From the IMG/VR virus record IMGVR_UViG_3300025467_001046, positions 1 to 64,000 of that record: a DNA stretch of 64,000 bases. One strand, 5' to 3'. Within the stretch, counting starts at the first letter, position 1, and each line of letters starts with the position of its first letter. This DNA is from a virus. Shown here piece after piece: positions 8,553-16,442 of this stretch. A program made the translations under genes and the position numbers. The notes under the pieces were generated by a model, which had not been told where the DNA came from, did no database searches, and saw only the letters and a list, made by a program, of their open reading frames with translations.

Positions 8553-9408
8553 AGTCAGCGAAATCTTTTATAGCTTGCAAGGCGAAGGTCGCTTTGTAGG
8601 CGTTCCGTCAGTGTTCCTTAGAACCTACGGTTGTAACTTTACCTGTAGCGGCTTTGGTTGCAAGCCAGGCGAAAAGTCAACAGGTGCAGATGAAGTGGCA
8701 AAAAAAGTGGAGTTGTACAAAGACTTCTTGGACTTGCCCCTGGTCGAAACAGGTTGTGATAGCTATGCATCATGGCATCCGGCATTTAAACATCTAAGTC
8801 CTACATATACTACTGAGGATCTTGTAACCCACATGACTGACTTGACTCCCAATCGCATGTGGCGACAAAACAATGGCAACGATGTACACTTGGTTATCAC
8901 TGGTGGAGAACCCTTGCTAGGGTGGCAAAGAGCCTATGCAGAGTTATTGAGTCACCCACGTATGGCGGATTTGAAAAATATAACATTCGAAACCAATGGC
9001 ACTCAAGAGTTGCATGCCGACTTTAGACAGTTCCTCAAAGACTGGCAACTAGATGGTATTGGTGCTCCGCGTGAAGTCACATTTAGTGTCAGTGCCAAGT
9101 TGAGTGCATCAGGCGAAAAGTGGGAAGATGCCATCCGCCCTGAAATTGTAGCCGACTATCAAGAAGTAGGACATACCTATCTTAAATTTGTTGTAGAAAC
9201 CCAGGACCATGTGGACGAAGCTGTGCGTGCCGTAGATGCTTTCAGAGAAGGCGGATTCAAGGGTGTGGTATACTTGATGCCACAAGGCGGAATAGTTGAG
9301 CCATACGACAGCAACAAGTTAAATATTGCCAACATCTGTTGCGAACGTGGATTCAATTACAGTCCACGCTTACATGTGGACTTATGGGGCAACGGCTGGG
9401 GTAAATGA
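8542..9408 (+). CDS. queE: 7-carboxy-7-deazaguanine synthase (QueE-like radical SAM)
   Basis: 288 residues. The N-terminus F-Y-S-L-Q-G-E-G-R-F-V-G-V-P-S (about residues 9-23) is the QueE signature, and I-T-G-G-E-P-L near residue 120 is the radical SAM GGEP motif. QueE rearranges 6-carboxytetrahydropterin to 7-carboxy-7-deazaguanine. The cluster cysteines are unusual: C31-x3-C35 is followed by C40 (x4) instead of the common x2, and another Cys sits at 72 next to an insert. The third iron ligand is therefore uncertain. It overlaps MazG by 11 bases and the next small gene by four. With the QueD-like gene it gives two consecutive steps; QueC was not found here. Confidence 0.85.
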   Translation: MKIKVSEIFYSLQGEGRFVGVPSVFLRTYGCNFTCSGFGCKPGEKSTGADEVAKKVELYKDFLDLPLVETGCDSYASWHPAFKHLSPTYTTEDLVTHMTDLTPNRMWRQNNGNDVHLVITGGEPLLGWQRAYAELLSHPRMADLKNITFETNGTQELHADFRQFLKDWQLDGIGAPREVTFSVSAKLSASGEKWEDAIRPEIVADYQEVGHTYLKFVVETQDHVDEAVRAVDAFREGGFKGVVYLMPQGGIVEPYDSNKLNIANICCERGFNYSPRLHVDLWGNGWGK

Positions 9409-9593
9409 CACCGATTCCTGGACTGATACCTCGACTCAAAGGTGATTGGGAACGGCATTGGACTATATTTCCACGTAGAATAAACGGTCGGTGGTATTGT
9501 AGAGAATATGTTTATCGTAAGTTTGTCTCAAGTCCGGGCGGCGGATTTTGGCAGTACGGTGATGAATTTGATGTGCTAAAGGAAATTGAATGA
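9405..9593 (+). CDS. Small hypothetical protein
   Basis: 62 residues, rich in Trp, Arg and Tyr. ATGA overlaps join it to queE upstream and to the dehydrogenase gene downstream, which supports real translation. No membrane segment and no recognised family. Confidence 0.55.
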   Translation: MTPIPGLIPRLKGDWERHWTIFPRRINGRWYCREYVYRKFVSSPGGGFWQYGDEFDVLKEIE

Positions 9594-10822
9594 ACGTAGG
9601 ATTTATTGGTCTGGGCAAATTAGGACTTGATTGTGCTGAGGTCATGGCCGAACACTATACTGTACGTGGTTACGACCTTGAACCGCGAGTCAGCGAGTCA
9701 GTGCGTGTTTGTGATATCGATGAGGTAGTACAACAGAGTGATTGGATCTTTATTGCTGTGCCAACTCCTCATGCTGAAGGATATGATGGATCAGTTCCCA
9801 GTAGTCATATGCCTCCTCGAGACTTCGGACGCGATGCTGTCATGGATGCTATCGAGCAGATCAATCGTCATGCCACAGCGCCTAAGAAAGTTGTGTTGAT
9901 CTCAACTGTGTTGCCTGGAACCACACGCCGTTATTTTGTACCGGCTCTCGAGGCTCGACACGAATTCCTTTACAATCCTTACCTGATTGCCATGGGTTCG
10001 GTCAAGTGGGATATGGTTAATCCTCAAATGATCATGATCGGCACAGAAGATGGTAGTTGGACTGGAATAGCTCTCGAACTGGTCGAAGTTTATCGTCCGC
10101 TCATGCAGAATGATCCACGCATAGAAATTGGTACCTGGGACGAATGCGAAGCCATAAAAATCTTTTACAACACCTTCATCAGTGCCAAGATCGGTCTGGC
10201 CAACATGATACAGGATTTTGCCATGAAGATTGGACATATCAATGTGGACGTGGTTACCGATGCCTTGGCACAAAGCACCATGCGTATCATGGGACCTAAG
10301 TACATGACAGCCGGCATGGGCGATGCCGGTGCTTGCCACCCTAGAGATAACATTGCCTTGCGTTGGTTGGCCGAAGAATACGAAGTAGGGTACGATCTGT
10401 TTGATACCATCATGTTGGCCCGCGAACGTCAGGCCAAAAATCTGGCCGACTTTCTAGTCATACAGGCACAAAAGTACAATCTACCTATAGTGATACATGG
10501 CAAGGCCTACAAGCCCGATGTGCCTTACTGTATTGGATCCTATTCGACTCTGGTGGGACACTATGTACAGCAGGCGGGACACCGCATCAACTATGTGGAT
10601 CCGTTGGCCGATGATACTACCGATGTATCTGTTGACTGGAACAAACCTGCGGTGATCCTGTTGGCCCATAATAAACATGTGACCTACGGATATACAGGGC
10701 AGACACAGACAGAAACTAACTACTTTGAATTCCTTGCAGGATCTGTTGTTGTTGATCCCTGGAGACAGTTCAACAAGTCCACACCAGACTTGACAGTAAT
10801 ACACTATGGAGATACAAGATAA
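9590..10822 (+). CDS. UDP-glucose/GDP-mannose dehydrogenase-family protein
   Basis: 410 residues, normal for the family. The Rossmann loop G-F-I-G-L-G-K-L-G is at residues 4-12, A-V-P-T-P near residue 54, and S-T-V-L-P-G-T near residue 105. The catalytic Cys segment reads G-D-A-G-A-C-H-P-R-D near residue 243, matching the family's G-G-x-C-x-P-K-D. The C-terminal domain keeps G-K-A-Y-K-P-D. These enzymes oxidise the C6 alcohol of a nucleotide sugar to a uronic acid using two NAD+. Here Lys in the PKD element is Arg and the neighbouring loop is changed, so the substrate may differ from UDP-glucose. Coupled to both neighbours. Confidence 0.75.
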   Translation: MNVGFIGLGKLGLDCAEVMAEHYTVRGYDLEPRVSESVRVCDIDEVVQQSDWIFIAVPTPHAEGYDGSVPSSHMPPRDFGRDAVMDAIEQINRHATAPKKVVLISTVLPGTTRRYFVPALEARHEFLYNPYLIAMGSVKWDMVNPQMIMIGTEDGSWTGIALELVEVYRPLMQNDPRIEIGTWDECEAIKIFYNTFISAKIGLANMIQDFAMKIGHINVDVVTDALAQSTMRIMGPKYMTAGMGDAGACHPRDNIALRWLAEEYEVGYDLFDTIMLARERQAKNLADFLVIQAQKYNLPIVIHGKAYKPDVPYCIGSYSTLVGHYVQQAGHRINYVDPLADDTTDVSVDWNKPAVILLAHNKHVTYGYTGQTQTETNYFEFLAGSVVVDPWRQFNKSTPDLTVIHYGDTR

Positions 10823-11211
10823 TGGGCCTACTAGATAGATTCAAAAAGAAAAAACCGGTAGAGGCCGTCAAGCCCAAAGAAAAAAAAGTGCCGGTTAAAA
10901 CTGCCAAGGAATTGGCAAACGAACGAGGCGAACCTTACATCAACATCATCAGCATGGATGTTGATCCGGCTGACATCAGCAACGGTGCCTTTGAACTGGA
11001 CTGGAACGAAAAATTCATAGCAGATCTGGTACGACATGGTTACATGATGGACAAGAATGACACTGACGCTGACATTGTGGATCGTTGGTTTACTGCGGTA
11101 TGTCGTAACGTGGTCTTGGAAACCTATGAGCAGTATGAAGCCATGAATCCTGAACGCGACCGAGTTATCAAAAGCCGTAATCTTGGTGACGGATTGAGTG
11201 AAGTATCATGA
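10822..11211 (+). CDS. Conserved phage hypothetical protein
   Basis: 129 residues. A basic, lysine-rich N-terminus (G-L-L-D-R-F-K-K-K-K-P) is followed by an acidic alpha-helical body. The same lysine-rich start is common among small T4-like phage proteins of unknown role. It begins on the last base of the dehydrogenase stop and overlaps the next gene by ATGA. No function can be given. Confidence 0.6.
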   Translation: MGLLDRFKKKKPVEAVKPKEKKVPVKTAKELANERGEPYINIISMDVDPADISNGAFELDWNEKFIADLVRHGYMMDKNDTDADIVDRWFTAVCRNVVLETYEQYEAMNPERDRVIKSRNLGDGLSEVS

Positions 11212-11687
11212 TTTTTAATCATGTTCGCAAGCTCAAGGACGAAGGTAAACGCATTGGCATTACCTTCAGTACCTTTGACATGTTGCACGCAGGGCATATT
11301 GCCATGTTGGCAGAAGCCAAAAACCATTGTGACTACTTGATAGCCGGCCTGCAAACTGATCCTACCATTGATCGCCCTGGCACCAAAAATAAACCCATAC
11401 AAAGTATAGTGGAACGTCAGATACAACTGGCGGCCTGTCGTTATGTGGACGAAGTTGTTGTCTATCAAACCGAACAGGATCTGGTGGACTTGTTGTTGAT
11501 CTTGCCTCTGGATGTGCGTGTCCTGGGTGTAGAGTACGCTGACAAGGACTTTACTGGCAAACGCGAATGTGATATACGTGATGTCGAATGCATCTTTAAT
11601 AGACGCGATCATTCATTCAGTAGCTCAGGCCTGCGTAGTCGTGTGGCACAGGCTGAAACAGTCAAACAGCTAAAGAAAAAATCATGA
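11208..11687 (+). CDS. Cytidylyltransferase-like nucleotidyltransferase
   Basis: 159 residues, length of glycerol-3-phosphate cytidylyltransferase. Signature T-F-D-M-L-H-A-G-H (about residues 22-30) contains HxGH, and a late S-F-S-S-S-G-L-R segment near residue 137 corresponds to the family's ISTT-type nucleotide-binding motif. It joins a phosphorylated sugar or polyol to a nucleotide. In this setting an ADP/CDP-activated sugar precursor is plausible; substrate not determined. ATGA overlaps on both sides. Confidence 0.75.
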   Translation: MIFNHVRKLKDEGKRIGITFSTFDMLHAGHIAMLAEAKNHCDYLIAGLQTDPTIDRPGTKNKPIQSIVERQIQLAACRYVDEVVVYQTEQDLVDLLLILPLDVRVLGVEYADKDFTGKRECDIRDVECIFNRRDHSFSSSGLRSRVAQAETVKQLKKKS

Positions 11688-12394
11688 TACTTTATGTCAA
11701 CGGTGACAGTCATGCTGCTGCAGCCGAAGCAGTAAACAATCATGCATTCGCCATGGACGACGGCGCCTATTTTTATCTAGGACGTAGGCCACATCCAGAT
11801 AATCAAGCAGTGGCCTGGGCCACACAGCTGGCTCGTGCATTCAAAGCTAGCCTGCACTTGGAAGCTGAAAGCGCCAGCTCAAACACCAGAATCCTACGCA
11901 CCACTAGAGCCTGGTTAGACGAAAGAAAAAACAGTGTAGAAGACAAATTGGTAGTGATCCAATGGTCAACTTGGGAACGTGAAGAATGGTTGTATGGGGA
12001 CACGTACTATCAAGTAGGATCTAGTGGCATAGACGATATTCCGCCCGAAGCGCAGGAACGCTATAGAAACTTTGTGATTGGTACCAATTGGGAAGCCAAG
12101 ACCAAAGAAGCACATGATAAAATTTGGGCATTTCATCTGGAGTTGGCGACACAAGGTATTCCACATGTTTTCTTCAATGGCAACAACGATTTTAGCACTA
12201 TTCCAGTAGAATCTAAAAAGGATTGGGGCGACAACTACATTGGTCCATATGATCCGACGGCCACCTACGATGCCGTCCTACGGGCCAAAGGTATCCAAAC
12301 CGTTTCACCAAAAAGTTGGCATTTTGGACAGGACGGGCACACGGCCTGGTTTCGTTACCTGCTAAACTACTTGATCAACAACAAATTCATTTGA
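11684..12394 (+). CDS. SGNH-hydrolase-like phage protein
   Basis: 236 residues. It opens with a hydrophobic strand and G-D-S-H-A, the block I nucleophile motif of SGNH/GDSL hydrolases. It ends with a W-H-F-G-x-D-G-H segment near residue 215 that fits the distal catalytic Asp-x-x-His. SGNH enzymes are often sugar O-acetylesterases or acyltransferases, which suits the sugar neighbourhood. A second member, also with the GDS and GH blocks, lies at 14970-15641. Starts by ATGA overlap. Confidence 0.55.
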   Translation: MILYVNGDSHAAAAEAVNNHAFAMDDGAYFYLGRRPHPDNQAVAWATQLARAFKASLHLEAESASSNTRILRTTRAWLDERKNSVEDKLVVIQWSTWEREEWLYGDTYYQVGSSGIDDIPPEAQERYRNFVIGTNWEAKTKEAHDKIWAFHLELATQGIPHVFFNGNNDFSTIPVESKKDWGDNYIGPYDPTATYDAVLRAKGIQTVSPKSWHFGQDGHTAWFRYLLNYLINNKFI

Positions 12395-12419
12395 CATTTG
12401 ATAGAATTTCTGCTATACT
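12391..12419 (+). promoter_or_regulatory. Sigma-70 promoter giving a leaderless transcript
   Basis: TTGACA (12391-12396), 17-base spacer, TATACT (12414-12419) preceded by TGC (extended -10). The exonuclease ATG is at 12426, seven bases from the -10 end, so the mRNA would begin at the start codon. No Shine-Dalgarno sequence is present. Confidence 0.7.
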
Positions 12420-12425
12420 TGTAGT

Positions 12426-13424
12426 ATGAAATATGTTCTCATTGACACAGCTAATATGTTCTTTCGTGCTAGACACGGTGCTTTTCGTGCCGCTGACACG
12501 TGGGAGAAAATTGGATTTGCCCTCCATGTGACCCTGATGAGTGCCAACAAGGTAGCCAGACGTTTTGAAGCTGACCATGTGATGTTTGCCCTAGAAGGGC
12601 GTAGCTGGCGCAAGGACATGTATAAACCCTACAAAAATAACAGAACTGTGGCTCGTGCGGCTTTAACCGAAGAGCAGGCCGAAGAAGACAAGATGTTCTG
12701 GGAAACCTATGATAACTTGACTAAATACTTGAGTGAAAGGACCAACTGTAGCGTGATACGGTGTCCGACCGCAGAAGGCGACGATATCATAGCTCGCTGG
12801 ATAGCACTGCACCCCCAAGATGAACATGTAGTAATTTCAAGCGATACTGACTTCGTTCAATTGCTTGCTCCCAATGTAACACAGTACAACGGTATTACCG
12901 ATGAATTGCACACTTTAGAAGGAATCTTTGATGCTAAAGGTAAACCTGTCATTGATAAGAAAACTAAAGAACCTAAAACAATCCCTGATCCTAAATGGCT
13001 ACTATTTGAAAAATGCATGCGCGGTGATAGTAGCGATAATGTGTTCTCAGCTTATCCGGGCGTACGAACCAAGGGCACTAAGAATAAGGTGGGCCTACAG
13101 GAAGCCTACGAAGACAAGGACCGCAAGGGCTACAACTGGAACAACATGATGCTACAACGCTGGACCGATCCTGACGGTGTAGAACATCGTGTGTTGGATG
13201 ATTATGAACGCAACAGGACCTTGATTGATCTCACAGCACAACCCGATGACATCAAGGCCGTAGTAGATGCGGCCATACGTGAACAGATTTCGCACAAGGA
13301 CATTGGTCAAGTTGGTGTGCGCTTCATGCAGTTCTGTGGCAAGTATGAGCTCAACAAGTGTAGCGAATCAGCTGATTCATTTGGTCGATGGATGAACGAG
13401 ACCTATAAAGGAGTACTAGCATGA
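12426..13424 (+). CDS. 5'-3' exonuclease, T4 RNase H / FEN family
   Basis: 332 residues, close to T4 RNase H. It should remove RNA primers and 5' flaps during phage DNA replication. Acidic metal-site motifs are in order: L-I-D-T-A-N (Asp7), a helical-arch segment W-R-K-D-M-Y-K-P-Y-K-N-N-R near residue 60, A-E-G-D-D-I-I-A near residue 117, S-S-D-T-D-F near residue 139 and a R-G-D-S-S-D-N segment near residue 198 that begins the helix-hairpin-helix part. All carboxylates look intact. It is read from its own promoter with no leader and is followed by an overlapping membrane-protein gene. Confidence 0.85.
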   Translation: MKYVLIDTANMFFRARHGAFRAADTWEKIGFALHVTLMSANKVARRFEADHVMFALEGRSWRKDMYKPYKNNRTVARAALTEEQAEEDKMFWETYDNLTKYLSERTNCSVIRCPTAEGDDIIARWIALHPQDEHVVISSDTDFVQLLAPNVTQYNGITDELHTLEGIFDAKGKPVIDKKTKEPKTIPDPKWLLFEKCMRGDSSDNVFSAYPGVRTKGTKNKVGLQEAYEDKDRKGYNWNNMMLQRWTDPDGVEHRVLDDYERNRTLIDLTAQPDDIKAVVDAAIREQISHKDIGQVGVRFMQFCGKYELNKCSESADSFGRWMNETYKGVLA

Positions 13425-13621
13425 ACGATCGTAGAACGCACATGATCATGATATCTGCCTTGATATTTTTGGCAGTATCCTTGGGCGGCTTGATCTGGGG
13501 TATAAACGCAACGCTGAGCGAGTCACCAATCATGTACGATTGTCGTATCGCTGAAATCAGTCCAGATTTTACGCCGGCTATGAAAACAGCGTGTAGAGAA
13601 AAACTAAAGGAGGCACGATGA
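13421..13621 (+). CDS. Small membrane protein
   Basis: 66 residues with one clear transmembrane helix (about residues 9-28) after a short basic N-terminus, then a soluble tail with two Cys residues that could form a disulfide. AAGGAG lies inside the end of the exonuclease gene, and the start overlaps by ATGA. Function unknown. Confidence 0.6.
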   Translation: MNDRRTHMIMISALIFLAVSLGGLIWGINATLSESPIMYDCRIAEISPDFTPAMKTACREKLKEAR

Positions 13622-14073
13622 GCCTAATAGCAAAACCAGTGATCAACAAACAGTATTGGATCCTACAGGAAAACGATCGTAAGGTCGGCAACGTGGAAGC
13701 CTGTGCTGGTGGTTATCAGATCAAGATCAACAATCAGGTGATTGCACAGTTCAAGACAATCAAGATGGTTGAACAGCGTGCCAACATCCGCTTCGAACCA
13801 CCCATGATTGTCACAGCGCCGCGCAAGAAGTCCAGTACCCAACTGGTACATGGCTATACCACTGCGGGACGTGCTTATAATCCTGTATGGGATATCAAGA
13901 TGAAGTTGCCAATTTATACCAAGACCAGCAAGAGCAAGAGCTGGTTTGCCGCCGGCTGGTATCAGGTCAAGAAAGGACGTTCCTGGGCAGTGATGCAGGA
14001 TCCTAAATTGATCGTTTTACAACGCTATGCCTATCACGGCCCATATCACACCAAAGAGGAAATTACGCAATGA
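13618..14073 (+). CDS. Conserved T4-like phage hypothetical protein
   Basis: 151 residues, basic. It has a Y-W-I-L-Q-E-N-D-R-K-V-G start and a middle segment K-L-P-I-Y-T-K-T-S-K-S-K-S-W near residue 100. This pattern resembles a conserved unknown of T4-like cyanophages and pelagiphages. AAAGGAGG is placed well before the ATG, one of the strongest binding sites in the window. Role unknown; high basic content is compatible with nucleic acid binding. Confidence 0.7.
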   Translation: MSLIAKPVINKQYWILQENDRKVGNVEACAGGYQIKINNQVIAQFKTIKMVEQRANIRFEPPMIVTAPRKKSSTQLVHGYTTAGRAYNPVWDIKMKLPIYTKTSKSKSWFAAGWYQVKKGRSWAVMQDPKLIVLQRYAYHGPYHTKEEITQ

Positions 14074-14438
14074 CAAATCCATTCCAAGACCAACGAACAT
14101 TCATGGAAGCCTGTGGACAAACCACAGATCAAGAAAATATAGATCAATATCAATTGTATCTTAATCTTATCGACGAAGAAGTACAAGAACTCAAGGACTC
14201 AACCACACCTGAGTCGGATCTTGACGCTTTGATCGACATCTTGGTAGTGACCATAGGTGCCATCTATTCATTTGGTGCCGATCCTGAAGGTGCCTGGCAA
14301 GAAGTTATCCGCACCAACATGGCCAAGATCAATGTCAATACCGGACGTGTAGACAAAGACAACACTGGCAAGGTACTCAAACCCGAAGGGTGGACTCCTC
14401 CTGTACTGAAACCATTTCTGCATGCCAATCATCAATGA
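14070..14438 (+). CDS. MazG/phosphoribosyl-ATP pyrophosphohydrolase-like protein
   Basis: 122 residues, all-alpha. I-D-E-E-V-Q-E-L near residue 34 and D-A-L-I-D-I-L-V near residue 50 give the paired acidic magnesium sites of the NTP-PPase superfamily. The closing K-I-N-V-N-T-G-R-V segment is typical of phage PRA-PH-like proteins. Likely a nucleotide pyrophosphatase, distinct from the shorter MazG at 8304. ATGA overlaps on both sides. Confidence 0.75.
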   Translation: MTNPFQDQRTFMEACGQTTDQENIDQYQLYLNLIDEEVQELKDSTTPESDLDALIDILVVTIGAIYSFGADPEGAWQEVIRTNMAKINVNTGRVDKDNTGKVLKPEGWTPPVLKPFLHANHQ

Positions 14439-14638
14439 GTCTGCACATACAACGATTCGTTGATCGCTTGCGTGGGCAAGAAGCCAGAGGAGTCAAGGAC
14501 TTTGTTATGAGCATGACTGATGCCAAGGATCTACATGCTGATATCACCAGATTGCTGGCAGAATTGCAGAGTCTCAAGGAAACTCCTACAGATCAGCAGG
14601 AAGTAATCACCATCAAAATGGATGGGGGTCGGTTCTAA
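14435..14638 (+). CDS. Small conserved phage protein
   Basis: 67 residues, started at the ATGA overlap with the previous stop. Mostly helical, with F-V-D-R-L-R-G-Q-E-A-R-G near residue 7 and a leucine-rich second half. Similar short helical proteins occur in T4-like phages next to PRA-PH genes. No function known. Confidence 0.55.
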   Translation: MSLHIQRFVDRLRGQEARGVKDFVMSMTDAKDLHADITRLLAELQSLKETPTDQQEVITIKMDGGRF

Positions 14639-14677
14639 AACTGCATACATTTTGGCATAAATAAATGTAGGAGTATA

Positions 14678-14968
14678 ATGATGAGCCGACCAAAACCTAA
14701 CATTCTGGTAGAACTGACCAACAAGAGCAACTACAAGACCGAACAGGTCTTGGCATCGGAAGGAGTATGGGCGGTGTTCTATGATGCCAAACCCATCAAT
14801 CTCAAGACAGCCAATCTCTTGGTACAGTATCCTGGACCCAAATACAAGAAGGTTTCGTTCTCTAATCCAGGACATGCCATCAACCTGGCACGCAAGCTGA
14901 ACACCCAGTTCAAGACCGACAAGTTCTCTGTTGTGGTACTCAAGCAGGGCGATCGAATCTACCCTTGA
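14678..14968 (+). CDS. Conserved T4-like phage hypothetical protein
   Basis: 96 residues, basic. The Y-P-G-P-K-Y-K-K-V-S-F-S-N-P-G-H segment in the middle resembles an uncharacterised family of T4-like aquatic phages. GTAGGAG lies seven bases before the ATG; a second ATG follows directly. It is separated from the previous gene by 39 bases and may begin a new transcript. Confidence 0.65.
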   Translation: MMSRPKPNILVELTNKSNYKTEQVLASEGVWAVFYDAKPINLKTANLLVQYPGPKYKKVSFSNPGHAINLARKLNTQFKTDKFSVVVLKQGDRIYP

Positions 14969-14969
14969 T

Positions 14970-15641
14970 ATGAATCACTTGGTGGTGTTTGGCGACAGCT
15001 GGCCACATGGTGATGAACTGGCACCAGGAGAAAAAACATTTGGTGAATTGATTTCCGATGCTTTAGGATTAACATTTCAACGCTACACACAACCGGCTTC
15101 CAGCGTTGACCATATGGTCTGGAGCCTGCGTAATTTTTTAGAAACCAATCCCGGTGTAGACTTTTCCAAATACTGTGCTTTATTCTGCATAACCAGTATA
15201 GAACGTAGCATGACCTGGAATCAGAACTACTGGATGTTCCAGACCATCCGTGGTGGATTCGGTCATCCTCAAGACAATGCCTTATCTACAGAACTCAATC
15301 GACTGTATTGGAAATATTTTTATAGTCCAGAGCAAGCCCTGTTTCGTGCAAACAACAGCATTGTGTGTCTACAGGCCTTGTGTCGTCGGTACGGCATCAA
15401 AGACTATTATGTGGCTGGTTGGCAAACTCTGGATCTATGGTCCGAGATCGATCTAGATAGATTTTATCTAGCCGGACAAGTCAGTATGGCCGACATGATA
15501 GATTTAAAAATGGCCAACGGTGTGGTCATTAGAGAAAATCCCTACATATGGCCAAATCAAAGCAAACCAAATCAGGCCGGACACAAAATTATAGCCGATA
15601 CTCTGTGTAAATGGATATGTGATCATGCGCAACAAACGTGA
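14970..15641 (+). CDS. SGNH-hydrolase-like phage protein
   Basis: 223 residues. V-V-F-G-D-S-W near residue 4 is an SGNH block I motif, and P-N-Q-A-G-H-K near residue 203 supplies the distal His. It shares its layout with the protein at 11684. Start ATG at 14970 follows the previous stop by one base. Likely an esterase or acyl-transfer enzyme; an acylated glycan substrate would fit the surroundings but is inferred. Confidence 0.6.
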   Translation: MNHLVVFGDSWPHGDELAPGEKTFGELISDALGLTFQRYTQPASSVDHMVWSLRNFLETNPGVDFSKYCALFCITSIERSMTWNQNYWMFQTIRGGFGHPQDNALSTELNRLYWKYFYSPEQALFRANNSIVCLQALCRRYGIKDYYVAGWQTLDLWSEIDLDRFYLAGQVSMADMIDLKMANGVVIRENPYIWPNQSKPNQAGHKIIADTLCKWICDHAQQT

Positions 15642-15993
15642 GCTGACCGAGACCCTGGTGGCACAGCTGGACCCTGCCCTGGGCATCACAGTTGATACAG
15701 CATATACCACCTGGTGGCACAACATCAGAGCCGGTGGTGGTATGCGACTTACCGGCGCAGGTGCTAAGGTATTCCTTGAGTATTTAAAATTGGAACACTA
15801 CACATTTACCGTAGATCCCTTGGCCGTGACTTCAAGATTGATCATTGACATGGACCGTAGATTGCAACAGCCTTACTATATCCGAATGGTAAAACACTAT
15901 CCAAGAGAAGTTGTATTTTTTGGCTCCAAAGAAGCCATGATGGCCAATCTGTATGGTGATCTGAAGAAATTTATTGACAATTATGGTTCATGA
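15625..15993 (+). CDS. Conserved phage hypothetical protein
   Basis: About 122 residues. T-T-W-W-H-N-I-R-A-G-G-G-M-R-L-T near residue 27 and P-Y-Y-I near residue 83 are the conserved blocks I associate with a T4-like phage family of unknown function. I chose the ATG at 15625; a GTG two codons upstream is also possible, and neither has a good ribosome binding site. It overlaps the SGNH gene by 17 bases. Confidence 0.6.
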   Translation: MRNKRELTETLVAQLDPALGITVDTAYTTWWHNIRAGGGMRLTGAGAKVFLEYLKLEHYTFTVDPLAVTSRLIIDMDRRLQQPYYIRMVKHYPREVVFFGSKEAMMANLYGDLKKFIDNYGS

Positions 15994-16002
15994 TGCTATA
16001 AT
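15974..16002 (+). promoter_or_regulatory. Consensus sigma-70 promoter for tRNA/tmRNA
   Basis: Perfect TTGACA (15974-15979), 17-base spacer and TATAAT (15997-16002), plus TGC before the -10. The mature tRNA begins at 16010, about one turn downstream. It overlaps the end of the preceding coding gene. Confidence 0.85.
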
Positions 16003-16009
16003 AGCTTAT

Positions 16010-16086
16010 GGGCCTATAGCTCAGTTGGTTAGAGCAGAGGACTCATAATCCTTTGGTCCCTGGTTCGAGTCCAGGTGGGCCCACCA
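16010..16086 (+). tRNA. tRNA with CAU anticodon (tRNA-Ile2 or tRNA-Met)
   Basis: 77-nt cloverleaf with a 7-bp acceptor stem (one G-U), anticodon loop C-T-C-A-T-A-A, T-loop TTCGAGT and encoded CCA. The anticodon arm and the T-T-G-G-T-C after it resemble the minor isoleucine tRNA (lysidine at C34) more than elongator Met, but modification cannot be seen. A consensus promoter lies directly upstream. Confidence 0.9.
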
Positions 16087-16087
16087 A

Positions 16088-16095
16088 TATAAATA
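16088..16095 (+). promoter_or_regulatory. TATAAATA between tRNA and tmRNA
   Basis: Exact T4-late-type TATAAATA begins two bases after the tRNA CCA and abuts the 5' side of the tmRNA acceptor piece. It could let the tmRNA be transcribed late, independent of the tRNA promoter; chance occurrence is possible. Confidence 0.3.
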
Positions 16096-16400
16096 GATTT
16101 GATTGTTGTAATTCCTTCGTAGTGAAGGCACTGTGGACCCGGGTTCGATCCCCGGCATCTCCACCATAAGGGTATAGTATGTTTGAAACATGGCACTGGC
16201 AGTACGTATGGGGCATAGCCTGCACTGTAAACTATATCTTTATGATGGGGATGACATGGCTTCGACATGGTGAGATAGCGAAAGAGGCAACAGGACAGAG
16301 CAGTCCCAAAAACTAAAAAACGTAAACGCAAACGACGAACAGTTCGCATTGGCAGCCTAGGCTGTCTAGGGTAGGAAATACCTCGTAACAGAAACAACCA
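16096..16400 (+). ncRNA. ssrA: Circularly permuted (two-piece) tmRNA
   Basis: The acceptor piece comes first: T-arm with TTCGATC and a 3' end CATCTCC-A-CCA finishing at 16166. After an 80-base spacer the coding piece starts at 16247 with GGGGATG, which pairs with CATCTCC to give a 7-bp acceptor stem including the alanine-identity G3-U70 pair. Next comes the D-like GGCTTCGACATGG block. CATGGTG (16255-16261) pairs with CACTGTG of the acceptor piece as helix P2. The resume codon GCA is at 16328 and the tag reads ANDEQFALAA, ending at TAG 16358-16360, followed by a CCTAG/CTAGG hairpin. Trans-translation would rescue stalled ribosomes and tag products for proteolysis. Outer ends are estimates. Confidence 0.9.
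16179..16316 (+). other. 45-codon open frame across tmRNA spacer and coding piece
   Basis: An ATG at 16179, with AAGG eight bases before it, opens 45 codons that read through the spacer into the tmRNA coding piece and stop at TAA 16314-16316. The product would have a Trp/Met/Ile-rich hydrophobic stretch and a polar end. It may be a chance reading, because the RNA function of the second half is clear. Confidence 0.25.
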
Positions 16401-16402
16401 AG

Positions 16403-16424
16403 AAAGGGCTTCGGCCCTTTTCTT
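16403..16424 (+). terminator. Intrinsic terminator after tmRNA
   Basis: AAAGGGC (16403-16409), TTCG tetraloop, GCCCTTT (16414-16420), then TCTT. A compact, stable hairpin directly after the tmRNA coding piece. Confidence 0.85.
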
Positions 16425-16442
16425 ACAAATAAGTACAGTTCT

